64,000 bases of DNA from Ferrimonas lipolytica (lineage in GTDB: Bacteria > Pseudomonadota > Gammaproteobacteria > Enterobacterales > Shewanellaceae), in contig NZ_CP051180.1 of assembly GCF_012295575.1 (NCBI RefSeq), forward strand, positions 3,162,001 through 3,226,000, given 5' to 3'. Positions 47,992-56,430 of the stretch are shown here, piece by piece. The first letter of the stretch is position 1. Each line of letters begins with the position of its first letter. The notes under the pieces were generated by a model, which was given only the letters and a program-made list of their open reading frames with translations, did no database searches and had not been told where the DNA came from. The position numbers and the translations under genes were made by a program.

Positions 47992-48034
47992 CCGAGTGAT
48001 GCATATTATTAAATATTGCAGCACTCGGTTTTTT
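47992..48034 (+). terminator. Probable terminator after the short BCCT gene
   Basis: CCGAGTG (47992-47998) pairs with CACTCGG (48022-48028) around an AT-rich loop that can pair further, and six Ts follow. It starts 28 bases after the stop codon. Confidence 0.75.
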
Positions 48035-48103
48035 GTCGTTAAGCAAAAAATATCAGCGCAAATTTCATTGTGCTGTACAGAGATAAACCAAGGCAGCGCA
48101 ATT

Positions 48104-48131
48104 ATTTTCAAGTCGATAGTGACTTGAAAAT
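48104..48131. terminator. 11-bp perfect hairpin at the 3' end of the exonuclease operon
   Basis: ATTTTCAAGTC (48104-48114) and its complement (48121-48131) flank the loop GATAGT. It lies 37 bases beyond the exonuclease stop on the minus strand. The T-run is short and part of the stem, so terminator function is plausible but weakly supported. Confidence 0.45.
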
Positions 48132-48168
48132 CAAGTTAATGAACGACCCGAGAATAAACTTCGAATAA

Positions 48169-48888
48169 TTATAGCCACAACTTCTTAATTGGTGTGTCTG
48201 GACTAAAGTGATGATGAATTTGCGCTTGTAACAACTCTGCCGTAGCAATAGCATCGGTGAGTGCATCGTGCGGGGGGTAATTGGGTAAATTATAACGACT
48301 GCGACTACTGGCGAGTCGAATTGAAATTGGGCGAGTATTCTTAAGCCAATTCCAAAAACTTCTTGGTCGTTCTTGTTCGATATCTGCTTCAATCTGCATG
48401 GTATCAACGATAGGAAAAACAATGCCTTCATTAATCAGCGTACGCAGCGCTGCATCAAAGAAATCACGCTCAATCCGCCGATAATGCACCACCACAATCT
48501 TGCCGGCCAACTCATCCAAAAGCTGCTCTAAAATTCGCAACAGATCCGGCGCTCCTTTCAAATCAGAATGAGTAATACCATGAATAATAATGGAGTCCTC
48601 ATGCAGCTTATCTTTCGGGGCGACGAACCAATGCTTAGCCTGTCGGCAGGCAATACGCTGCAAGGTAAATGGCACTAGGCCGATACTAATGATGCTATTT
48701 TTATTAGCGTCCAAACCTGTGGTCTCAAAGTCCAAGGCGACGAAATCGATATCTTTGAGCTTAGTTTCACCATGGTAGGCACCGGTACTATAAAAATTAG
48801 TTAACCGACTGTCTTTGCAAGCCTGTGCTTTAACCTGCATAAACGCTTGCCAGTTTAATACCTCTTGATTGGTGAAATTCTGCATCAT
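48169..48888 (-). CDS. 3'-5' exonuclease, DEDDh family
   Basis: The 239-residue protein carries the DEDDh signature of DnaQ-like nucleases: DFETTGLD (Asp and Glu), VVHYRRIERDFFD (Asp) and HDALTDAIATAELL (His and final Asp). It could degrade or proofread DNA or RNA. It does not look like the replicative epsilon subunit, having an unrelated N-terminal extension of about 50 residues. It overlaps the upstream cNMP/CBS/DUF294 gene by 4 bases, and this pair recurs in marine gammaproteobacteria (recalled). The substrate is unknown. Confidence 0.85.
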   Translation of the reverse strand: MMQNFTNQEVLNWQAFMQVKAQACKDSRLTNFYSTGAYHGETKLKDIDFVALDFETTGLDANKNSIISIGLVPFTLQRIACRQAKHWFVAPKDKLHEDSIIIHGITHSDLKGAPDLLRILEQLLDELAGKIVVVHYRRIERDFFDAALRTLINEGIVFPIVDTMQIEADIEQERPRSFWNWLKNTRPISIRLASSRSRYNLPNYPPHDALTDAIATAELLQAQIHHHFSPDTPIKKLWL

Positions 48889-50771
48889 TTCCCCTGCATA
48901 CTATTGGCACTGTAGCGAAACTTTAAGAAGTTCTGAGCACGACTTAATACCAAAAATGCATCCTTGAGGTTGCGACGTTCAAAGTCAGACATATTTTCCG
49001 GCTCGATATTGTTATCCGGCTCTTGCTCCGCCTCGATATCGAGCGCTTGGTGGCGGATCCGCACCAGTGAGATAAACTCCATTGCATGCTGAAGATCCTT
49101 GCCCTTGGATGGCGGTAAAATCCCCGCTTCAATAATATCTTCCAACCGGTCAAATGAGTTTTGCGATTGCGAGCCAATAGCCAACGCATGCACTCGGATC
49201 AGATCCGCCAGCGGCGCTGTTCCCCGCCGTTTTAGGTTGATCGAGTTGTTGTGCTGACCATCTTGCTCCATCACAAAGTCTTTAAAGAACCCTAATGGCG
49301 GCGTGCGGTTCAATGCATTCCTAGCCAAACAGGCGAGGAATCGATTGTTCTTTTTGGCCTTGCGCAAGATAAAGGCATTAAGCTGCTCAGCCCACTTGGG
49401 GCGACCATAGACACCATACAGGTCAAAGAAGATAGAGCTGTTCAACAGCGCCTTTGGGTTGGGGTTTTCAATCCAGTCCGAGAACAACGCCTCCCACTGA
49501 GATTGAGTCTGACGATATTCTGGATTAGTGGCCATGATGTCACCGCTACAGTAAGTGTAACCACAGGCCGCGAGGCCATCACAAACGTAACGAGCCAACT
49601 CACTAAAGTAGGCACCGTGCAACGACTCTTGATAGTCGTTATCAAGGATAATGGCGTTGTCCTGATCAGTTACAATTAACTGTTCATCACGAGCCATCGA
49701 CCCCAAAGCCAAGAAACAATAAGGTACCGGTGGTGGCCCCAATTTTTCCTCCGCTAGCTCCAGTAAGCGCTGCTTAAAGCTGCGACCAATCTCCGACATC
49801 GCCCGCCCCACCATATGTGAATTGGCGTCCTCATTAATCATCCGTACGAAGCAATCTTTGATCTGGCTAGAAAGCACAACCAAATCTTCAACACTGTTTT
49901 GCTGAAAGATGCTGCTAACAATCAATAGACTGTTTTGCGATTCATAGCGAATAATGTCACTGACCTCAATCATGCCGATTGGCTGCTTGTTTTTGAGGAT
50001 TGGCAGGTGGTGTACGTTATAGCGCAGCATCAGTAGCATCGCTTCAAAGATGTAGGCGTTGTGATCCAACGAGATAAGCTCAGTCGACATCACCTCGGCC
50101 ACCTCGGTATTCACATCGATGCCTTGGGCAATAACCTTGGTGCAAAGATCGCGCTCAGTAATGAGACCAACAAAGCTGTTACCCCGCTCGTCTGCGACAC
50201 TGGGATCGTTGATGATTGCCGCCGATACGTTTTCATCAGACATGATCTGGGCCACGTTCTGAATCGTGGTAGTGATAGGCAACATCACTGGAGCACCACT
50301 GAGCAGCGTTTTGACCTTGGAGGTTGTCAGTGAATTAGCGTCATCACTATTCTCCTCAACCGCTTGCTGCAGCCGCACACTGCCCTCAACTTCGACAAAT
50401 TCAGCAAAGCCTTCATAGCGTTCGCAAAAGTCCTCGAAAATCGCTTCAGGAATGCAGTACAACAGCGTGTCCTTTACCGCCTTAGCAGGAAAGCGCACCT
50501 TGTTGTTGGTCAACAATCCCATCTGGCCAAAGATTTCACCCTGATCGATGCGGTTATAGAGTTCGCCATTACGACGGTAGATCTCAACCACCCCACTGCG
50601 GATCATAAACAGGTCGTGGATCTTATCTGCGAACTCAATAATCATGCTGTCCGCACGATAGTAAGAGATCTCTACACTCTGAGAGACTTCTGTAAGCGCT
50701 TCCTCAGGCAGTTGCTCAAACGGCGGGTGTTGGCGGATGAAGTTGCGAATTTCGAGTAACTCGACGTCCAT
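48885..50771 (-). CDS. cNMP-binding/CBS/DUF294 nucleotidyltransferase-like signalling protein
   Basis: The 628-residue cytoplasmic protein combines a cyclic-nucleotide-binding domain (about 15-130; IDQGEIFGQMGLL) and two CBS domains (about 155-275; VSAAIINDP, VHHLPILKNKQPIGMIEVSDI). A DUF294 nucleotidyltransferase-like domain (about 300-450; FLALGSMARDEQLIVTDQDNAII) follows, with GSxxRxE and DxD-like acidic residues. The DUF294 C-terminal helical domain closes the protein. It probably senses cyclic nucleotides and adenosyl ligands and modifies an unknown partner; no reaction is established. It is the first gene of a two-gene operon with the exonuclease. Confidence 0.85.
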   Translation of the reverse strand: MDVELLEIRNFIRQHPPFEQLPEEALTEVSQSVEISYYRADSMIIEFADKIHDLFMIRSGVVEIYRRNGELYNRIDQGEIFGQMGLLTNNKVRFPAKAVKDTLLYCIPEAIFEDFCERYEGFAEFVEVEGSVRLQQAVEENSDDANSLTTSKVKTLLSGAPVMLPITTTIQNVAQIMSDENVSAAIINDPSVADERGNSFVGLITERDLCTKVIAQGIDVNTEVAEVMSTELISLDHNAYIFEAMLLMLRYNVHHLPILKNKQPIGMIEVSDIIRYESQNSLLIVSSIFQQNSVEDLVVLSSQIKDCFVRMINEDANSHMVGRAMSEIGRSFKQRLLELAEEKLGPPPVPYCFLALGSMARDEQLIVTDQDNAIILDNDYQESLHGAYFSELARYVCDGLAACGYTYCSGDIMATNPEYRQTQSQWEALFSDWIENPNPKALLNSSIFFDLYGVYGRPKWAEQLNAFILRKAKKNNRFLACLARNALNRTPPLGFFKDFVMEQDGQHNNSINLKRRGTAPLADLIRVHALAIGSQSQNSFDRLEDIIEAGILPPSKGKDLQHAMEFISLVRIRHQALDIEAEQEPDNNIEPENMSDFERRNLKDAFLVLSRAQNFLKFRYSANSMQGK

Positions 50772-51061
50772 TATGCGCTCGATATGGGTGATGTTGCGGA
50801 AGTAGATTAACCACAGTATATGGGATCTGAGCCGGAGTTTCAGCCAACCACAACTCGTCTATTGTGCTCATGGTAAACGTCAGTAGAACAAGGATATTTT
50901 TTGATAAGCTAAGCGAACAATGGTGCCGCTGAGAAAGGCATTGCGACGAACTTCTTACTGGCTGAATAAGCAGGTGGCAACCAACCTAGGTTAGATCATC
51001 AGCGGTAACCTCGACTGCACGGGCGCAGTCACCATAGTAATCTGCACCTATGCACTAGCTG

Positions 51062-51874
51062 TTATTCTCGCCCTCTTAACCAGTTTGGTTCACTCACTAG
51101 ACCCACGACTTGCTCTAGGGTGAAGTCAGGGGCGAACTCATCCAATCGTAGTGTTACCTCACCACGCTCAGCATCAAAGTTAACCACGGTACCGGTACCG
51201 CGACGACGAGGTAGGAGGTGATCAACCTGCTGTGCATTACCTACTGCCTCAACTCGCCCTGGCGCCATCACCACAATAGGGTCACATAACGATAAGGTTT
51301 CGGCGACAGAGTGACTGATAAAGATAATTGGCAACCGCTGACTTACCCGATGTAAAAAATCGAGGATTCGTTGCCGTGAATCTACATCCAATGCGGCTAA
51401 CGGCTCATCCATCAGCAATAGACGCGGCGCCGCAATGAGCGCCCGAGCAATGGCAACCCGCTGCCGTTGCCCAGCAGACAACGACGGTGCAGGCTGATCC
51501 AGTAGCACTTCAAAATCACACTCGCGGGCCAACTCATCAATGCCAAAGATAGGATTGTTGGTTTGATTTAGCGCCAGTTGCAGGTTCTTACGCACCGTCA
51601 AGTGCGGGAACAAGCGGCTGTCTTGAAACACCATGCCGATGCCACGTTTTTCCGCCTTAACGAACAAACGGTGGTTGCTGTCTTGCAGCACATCATCGCC
51701 AAGCACAACAGTGCCATCAAGCTCGCGTTCAAGGCCACAAATGGCGCGCAATATACTGGTTTTTCCGACCCCAGAAGGGCCAAAGATCCCAATTGCTCCT
51801 TGCAGCGGGAGCGACAGTTCGAAGTTAAATACAAAGTCACCCAGGCGGCCGTGCAGATCGATATGCAGGCTCAT
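51062..51874 (-). CDS. modC: Molybdate ABC transporter ATP-binding protein, shortened C-terminus
   Basis: The 270-residue protein has Walker A FGPSGVGKTS, signature LSAGQRQRVAIARALIAAP, Walker B LLLMDEPLAALD and the H-loop FISHSVAE, all ModC-like. E. coli ModC is about 350 residues and ends with a Mop/TOBE molybdate-binding domain. Here only about 40 residues of a TOBE-like start (TVVNFDAERGEVTLRLDE) remain before the stop. The ATG at 51874 overlaps the modB stop (ATGA); a GTG at 51886 is in frame. It is the last gene of the dms-linked cluster. Confidence 0.85.
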   Translation of the reverse strand: MSLHIDLHGRLGDFVFNFELSLPLQGAIGIFGPSGVGKTSILRAICGLERELDGTVVLGDDVLQDSNHRLFVKAEKRGIGMVFQDSRLFPHLTVRKNLQLALNQTNNPIFGIDELARECDFEVLLDQPAPSLSAGQRQRVAIARALIAAPRLLLMDEPLAALDVDSRQRILDFLHRVSQRLPIIFISHSVAETLSLCDPIVVMAPGRVEAVGNAQQVDHLLPRRRGTGTVVNFDAERGEVTLRLDEFAPDFTLEQVVGLVSEPNWLRGRE

Positions 51875-52557
51875 ACTGCGCCCCACTTACGGCGGCGCTG
51901 GTCCATGCCAACATAGAGAAACAGCAACATGGTTAACGACATCAGCAGCAAGCCGCCAGCCAGAATGTGGGCGCTGGCATAATCCAATGCCTCAACGTGT
52001 TCAAACAGGGTAATAGCGATAACCTGAGTCTCGCCGGGAATGTTGCCACCAATCATCAACACCACTCCAAACTCGCCAAGGGTATGGGCAAACCCAAGTA
52101 ACCCAGCCAACACAAAGCTGTGACGCGTCATCGGGAAAACCACATGGTGAAAACGCTTAATTGCCCCCATGCCTAGGGTGGAAGCGGCTTCTAGTTCGCC
52201 TTTTCCTAAGGTCGCAAAACTTGATTGCAACGGCTGCACCACAAACGGTAAGGAATAGATCATCGAACCGATAATCAAACCGCTAAAGGAGAATGCCAAC
52301 GTAGAGCCGGTTAGCTCTTGATAGAAGGCTCCCGGTGCGTACAGCGGTGAAAACAGCAGCAGCAGATAAAAACCCAATACCGTCGGCGGCAGGATCAGTG
52401 GTAACGACACTAGCGCCTCAACCAACGGCCGAAAACGAGCACGGCTATGAGCCAACCACCACGCCAAAGGAGGCGTTAACAGCAGCAACAATGCAGTACT
52501 GACCGCAGCCAGTTTGAGGGTGAGGAATAGTGCTTCGAAATCGGAGGAACTCAACAT
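51871..52557 (-). CDS. modB: Molybdate ABC transporter permease
   Basis: The 228-residue membrane protein matches ModB: it starts MLSSSDFEALFLTLKLAAVST and has LVSLPLILPPTVLGFYLLLL. The EAA-loop region is ELEAASTLGMGAIKRFHHVVFP, and the terminal blocks are HTLGEFGVVLMIGGNIPGETQVIAI. I place the start at the ATG at 52557 by comparison with E. coli ModB; the frame is open to 52644. The 138 bases between torD and this start contain no modA. The periplasmic molybdate-binding protein must be encoded elsewhere or be shared with another system. Confidence 0.9.
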   Translation of the reverse strand: MLSSSDFEALFLTLKLAAVSTALLLLLTPPLAWWLAHSRARFRPLVEALVSLPLILPPTVLGFYLLLLFSPLYAPGAFYQELTGSTLAFSFSGLIIGSMIYSLPFVVQPLQSSFATLGKGELEAASTLGMGAIKRFHHVVFPMTRHSFVLAGLLGFAHTLGEFGVVLMIGGNIPGETQVIAITLFEHVEALDYASAHILAGGLLLMSLTMLLFLYVGMDQRRRKWGAV

Positions 52558-52695
52558 GCTTGCAGCGATGCTCTCATTAACAATGTCGGGAAAAAATGCG
52601 CCCAAATGGGGTTGAATGATGCCATAGCGTATACGCAATGGCATCCATCAATAACATCACTAACCCCAAGAGTGTGAGTCACTCCTGCAAAGTAG

Positions 52696-53316
52696 TCACT
52701 TGTAGAGGGTGAGTTCTTTCGGGTTGAGTTCTCTGGCAGCCATTAATCGAGCCAACATCTGCTCAGTTAGCATGGCAAAACCACGATAAAAACCTGTCTT
52801 AGCGTTGCCGTTAACGCACTCAAGTAAACGTGGTGCCCATGGCATCAAGTGCTCAACCAGCAGTTCATCTGTCGCCTGCAGCTGTTCATTTTGCAGTAAT
52901 GAGCCTAATACACCGACAACTAGGCCAATGTGATCCAGCGGCTGATGATGATCAAGCGTAAGCTCAATGCCATAACGCTGGCAAAACTCTTTGAAGGCAA
53001 CTGCAGTAGCCCCAAACAGTAGGTTTTCCTTGTCGGTGTAGACGCTCCCCCATGGATAAGCTGTCATTGCGCCAGGGCCAACAAAAAGTTGGTAATAGTC
53101 ACGCTCAATCTCATATGCTGAGTCGTTCACTATTGAATCAGTTATCAGTTTGATAGCCAAACGATGGGCTTGCTCATCACCAAATTGCGGCCACGATTGA
53201 AGCAGTTCGCCATCAGAAAATTGATTTACAAACGCTTCAGTAGGCTTAGCAAAGTAAAGGTTGTGTAATACACCGGAAGTAGCCGCGGCAAGAGGAAGTA
53301 GCTCAATTTCATTCAT
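52696..53316 (-). CDS. TorD/DmsD-family chaperone of the DMSO reductase operon
   Basis: This 206-residue protein has the TorD pattern YYQLFVGPGAMTAYPWGSVYT, then an LDHHQPLDHIGLVVGVLGSLL segment like the family's EPxDHL region. It should bind the Tat signal of DmsA until the MGD cofactor is in place. The start is the ATG at 53316; the frame continues a few codons to a TTG. It is separated from dmsB by a hairpin (53333-53365), so it may be expressed at a lower level. The 5' part is AT-rich like dmsAB, whereas the 3' part is close to the window average. Confidence 0.87.
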   Translation of the reverse strand: MNEIELLPLAAATSGVLHNLYFAKPTEAFVNQFSDGELLQSWPQFGDEQAHRLAIKLITDSIVNDSAYEIERDYYQLFVGPGAMTAYPWGSVYTDKENLLFGATAVAFKEFCQRYGIELTLDHHQPLDHIGLVVGVLGSLLQNEQLQATDELLVEHLMPWAPRLLECVNGNAKTGFYRGFAMLTEQMLARLMAARELNPKELTLYK

Positions 53317-53332
53317 AATAATTCTCAACAAA

Positions 53333-53365
53333 AAGGGTCGACCACTGTTACGGAATTCGACCCTT
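53333..53365 (-). terminator. Hairpin between dmsB and torD (partial terminator or attenuator)
   Basis: On the minus strand, AAGGGTCGA, a 15-base loop and TCGACCCTT are followed by a short T-run. On the plus strand the same stem is also followed by Ts. It sits inside an apparent operon, so read-through is expected. Confidence 0.6.
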
Positions 53366-53388
53366 ATTTTTCTTATTTTCTCAAAAAA

Positions 53389-54006
53389 TTATACTTCAAA
53401 TGCATTCAGGTGTTGAGCATTTGGGTCATTACGGCTATTAACCTTGATAACTAAGTTAGGGTTAGTCGTGGATGACGATGGCAGTGGATTAATGTCCGCC
53501 GCTTCACCATATTTTGCACGTAACTCATCAATTGGCCCAAACTCCATTGCTCGTAATGGGCATGATTCGATACATGTAGGTTGTTTACCTTCCGCCAAGC
53601 GCTCATAACAACCATCACATTTAGTCATTACACCTCGGTCGGCATCAATTTGCGGGGCATCGTATGGACAAGCGCGAGAACAGCTTTCACAACCAATACA
53701 TACGCTATCGTCAATTAGTACAAGTCCATCTTGACTGCGTTTGTAACATGCTCCTGTTGGGCAAGCCTTGACACAAACGGGATTTGAACAGTGGTTACAA
53801 CCTAAAGAGACGTAGTAACTATATACATCTTGGTCGAAACTTCCGTTTTCATTTTCCGTCCATTGACCACCACCAAATTCATAAACTCGACGCCACTTGA
53901 TTCCTAGTGGTAAATCCTTTCGGTCTTTACAGGCGATATGGCAAGTTTTACACCCGGTGCATTTAGCCGTATCAATGAAGAAACCGTATTGGGTTGAATC
54001 AGTCAT
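53389..54006 (-). CDS. dmsB: DMSO reductase iron-sulfur subunit (first cluster)
   Basis: The 205-residue ferredoxin-type protein has four cysteine groups: CTGCKTCHIAC, CNHCSNPVCVKACP, CIGCESCSRACP and CDGCYERL with CIESCP. They can hold four [4Fe-4S] clusters for electron transfer to DmsA. There is no signal peptide, so it is probably exported together with DmsA by the Tat route. It is 21 bases after dmsA, with AAGGATATT upstream of the ATG. The DNA is AT-rich compared with dmsE and dmsF. Confidence 0.92.
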   Translation of the reverse strand: MTDSTQYGFFIDTAKCTGCKTCHIACKDRKDLPLGIKWRRVYEFGGGQWTENENGSFDQDVYSYYVSLGCNHCSNPVCVKACPTGACYKRSQDGLVLIDDSVCIGCESCSRACPYDAPQIDADRGVMTKCDGCYERLAEGKQPTCIESCPLRAMEFGPIDELRAKYGEAADINPLPSSSTTNPNLVIKVNSRNDPNAQHLNAFEV

Positions 54007-54027
54007 TTTCTAATATCCTTTTACTGT

Positions 54028-56409
54028 TCAAGACAGGCTAATTTCAACAAGGTTGGTATGTTGTGGATTACATTTACCAATTGCCGTTGGGCGCAGGGAA
54101 GTTAGAGTATTCACACAACCGCCTTCATCAATACCGTCTTTCATATCTAACCAAGCACCTTGAGGGAGTGAAGCCACTCCAGGCATGATGCGTGGTGTAA
54201 CCCGTGCCCGTACTTTTACGGTTCCACGTAAACTTTCAATCAAAACGGTATCGCCTTGGCTTATTCCACGCTCTTGGGCATCTTTAGGGTTCATCCACAC
54301 TGCATCTTCAACAGCTTCTCGCATCCAATCGTTACTATGGAAACTTGAATGAACTCGGCCTTTGGTGTGATGACCAATCAGCTGGATTGGATAACCCTTC
54401 TCTTTCGTTTCCTTATCTTCATAGCCTTCCCAAGTACTAATATATTTGGGGATCGCTGGGATCTCATCGCCATCAGGCAGGATCCAAGTATCGGCCATGG
54501 TTTGCATCGTTTCAGAATACACCTCCACTTTACCTGATGGTGTTGATAGTGGATTTATATCAGGGTCATCAATGAATGATTTCAAACCAATAACCTGAAC
54601 TGGGTTTTTAAGGCGATAAATCCCCTGCTCTACTAGTTCTTCATACGTTGGGTAATCACCGCCTGCTGTGCTTGCAGCATATAGATATTCGAGCCATTCC
54701 TGATAGGTTCGTCCCTCATTGAAAGCAGCTTCTACACCTAATCGCTTAGCAACTTCATTGGCGACCTCAAAACACCCTTTCGGATCAAATGGTGTATCGA
54801 TGGAGGTCGTCATGGCCGTAAGAACACCACTATCAGTGCCAGAGTTAGCACTAATATCGTTCACTTCAGCGTCGGTAAAATCAGGCAACAAAATATCTGC
54901 ATATTTTGCACTGGGAGTCATTTGAACGTCATGAACCAAAATAAATTCACACAGAGTGTCATCCTGCAAAATCTTATCGGTTTCAACAGTATCTGAGTGT
55001 TGATTAATCATGGCATTACCCGCGTAGTTCCAAATGAATTTGAAATTAGCAGACAGCTTGTCAGATCCACGGATTCCATGTTCTTCCGCAGTCATGTTTT
55101 CGCCATTTATAATTGCTTCGGTCCATAAAAAACAAGGAATCGAAGTTTCAACAGGATTAGTACCGGTAGGTGACAGCCAGAAAGCACCAGTATTAGTACT
55201 CGGCATAAAGCCGGTATTGGTGCCCTCTTTACCAACCTTTCCTAAAAGCAGAGGTAACATGGTAATAGCGCGAACGGTTTGCTCACCACACGCGTGACGC
55301 TGAGGCCCAAGCCCCTGAGTTACGAATGGTTTATCCGCTGCAATTAACTTATCAGCCAGTTCAGTGATTTTAGCTTCACTAATACCAGTAATTGCAGAAG
55401 CGTAAGCAACATCTTTAGGTACATCATCGGGTGCTAAGCCTAAAATATGAGATTTAAAATCGCTAAACTCAGCTGCAGAATCAGGCAGCGTACTTTGATC
55501 GTAGCCTACGCAGTATTTTGCAAGGAAGGCATCATCCGCGGCACCACGACTGATAATTTCATGCGCTAAAGCCTCACATAAAGCAGCATCAGTACCTGGA
55601 CGGATTGCCATCCAACTATGTTGATCACCTAACGCTGAATCTGAGCAACGGGGGTCGACCACAACTGTCTCAACATTTTGAGTAAATACACTATAGTCGT
55701 AGGTCCCACCGGCACCGCTAGCTCGCATTTCCGCTGGGTTAAAACCAAAGGTCAAAATGAAGTCACTCTTCCCCATCTCCGCATAACTACTAGATGACGT
55801 AGTACCAAACATGAGACTGCCAGCATTAGCTAACTGTCCACTACTATACGTATTATGTTGACGAGTATAACCACCTAGTAAGTTGAGTAACCTTCCCCCC
55901 CATTGTCCTGCATTAATCCAGTGGCCACCGGAGAAAAATGAGTACAAACGACCGGTTGCATATTGACAATAAACCGACTCATTACCGTAGGTATCAATGA
56001 TCCGTTTCAGGTTGTCAGCAATGGTGTCATACGCTTCTTCCCAAGAAATTTCCTCAAAGTTCCCTTCTCCACGTTTCCCTACTCTCTTCATCGGTACCTT
56101 TAAACGATCCGCTGCATAAACTTTGCGCTTGAAGGAGCGGCCGCGAGCACATGCTCGAGATTGGTGTTCTGCCCAACTGTCGTCACCCATGTCATCGGTT
56201 TCAACTCTGGTAATTGTCCCATCTTGAGTAACGATTTTTATCGGACAAGAAGCGCCACAGTTACAGGTACAAGCAGCCCAATTGACCTGCTCTTCACTTA
56301 CCTCTGGCACTGTCGGCGTGGACGAATTCGAGCTCTTACTACCACAGGCAGTGATACAACTAACCGCACCTGCAGTCGCGCTTAACTTTAGAAAATTACG
56401 TCTTTCCAT
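54028..56409 (-). CDS. dmsA: DMSO reductase family catalytic subunit, Tat lipoprotein (first cluster)
   Basis: The 793-residue molybdoenzyme has a Tat signal at the very N-terminus (RRNFLK, residues 3-8) ending in a lipobox (ITAC, Cys22), so the mature protein is lipid-anchored. An N-terminal [4Fe-4S] site (CTCNCGASCPIKI with a later CARG) and a metal-ligand region with serines (HNTYSSGQLANAGSLMFG) follow. MGD-binding blocks (FILTFGFNPAEM, IRPGTDAALCEALAHEI, IQLIGHHTKGRVHSSFHSN) are present. With the DmsE/DmsF conduit upstream, it probably reduces DMSO at the outer surface. The exact acceptor is not certain. The gene is conspicuously AT-rich (a few sampled lines 33-43% GC, against 53-57% in dmsF and the second dmsA). 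Confidence 0.9.
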   Translation of the reverse strand: MERRNFLKLSATAGAVSCITACGSKSSNSSTPTVPEVSEEQVNWAACTCNCGASCPIKIVTQDGTITRVETDDMGDDSWAEHQSRACARGRSFKRKVYAADRLKVPMKRVGKRGEGNFEEISWEEAYDTIADNLKRIIDTYGNESVYCQYATGRLYSFFSGGHWINAGQWGGRLLNLLGGYTRQHNTYSSGQLANAGSLMFGTTSSSSYAEMGKSDFILTFGFNPAEMRASGAGGTYDYSVFTQNVETVVVDPRCSDSALGDQHSWMAIRPGTDAALCEALAHEIISRGAADDAFLAKYCVGYDQSTLPDSAAEFSDFKSHILGLAPDDVPKDVAYASAITGISEAKITELADKLIAADKPFVTQGLGPQRHACGEQTVRAITMLPLLLGKVGKEGTNTGFMPSTNTGAFWLSPTGTNPVETSIPCFLWTEAIINGENMTAEEHGIRGSDKLSANFKFIWNYAGNAMINQHSDTVETDKILQDDTLCEFILVHDVQMTPSAKYADILLPDFTDAEVNDISANSGTDSGVLTAMTTSIDTPFDPKGCFEVANEVAKRLGVEAAFNEGRTYQEWLEYLYAASTAGGDYPTYEELVEQGIYRLKNPVQVIGLKSFIDDPDINPLSTPSGKVEVYSETMQTMADTWILPDGDEIPAIPKYISTWEGYEDKETKEKGYPIQLIGHHTKGRVHSSFHSNDWMREAVEDAVWMNPKDAQERGISQGDTVLIESLRGTVKVRARVTPRIMPGVASLPQGAWLDMKDGIDEGGCVNTLTSLRPTAIGKCNPQHTNLVEISLS

Positions 56410-56430
56410 GATTTAACCTCTTTCTCTCAA

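Noticed and set aside
50772-51061. Continuation of the ModC TOBE domain by frameshift below 51062
   Set aside because: One frame reads about 20 plausible residues before a stop, but nothing clearly matches a Mop/TOBE domain. I treat ModC as genuinely short pending comparison.
52558-52695. Remnant of modA between torD and modB
   Set aside because: The frame upstream of modB adds only 29 residues with no resemblance to a ModA C-terminus, and no ModA motif is visible in any frame.
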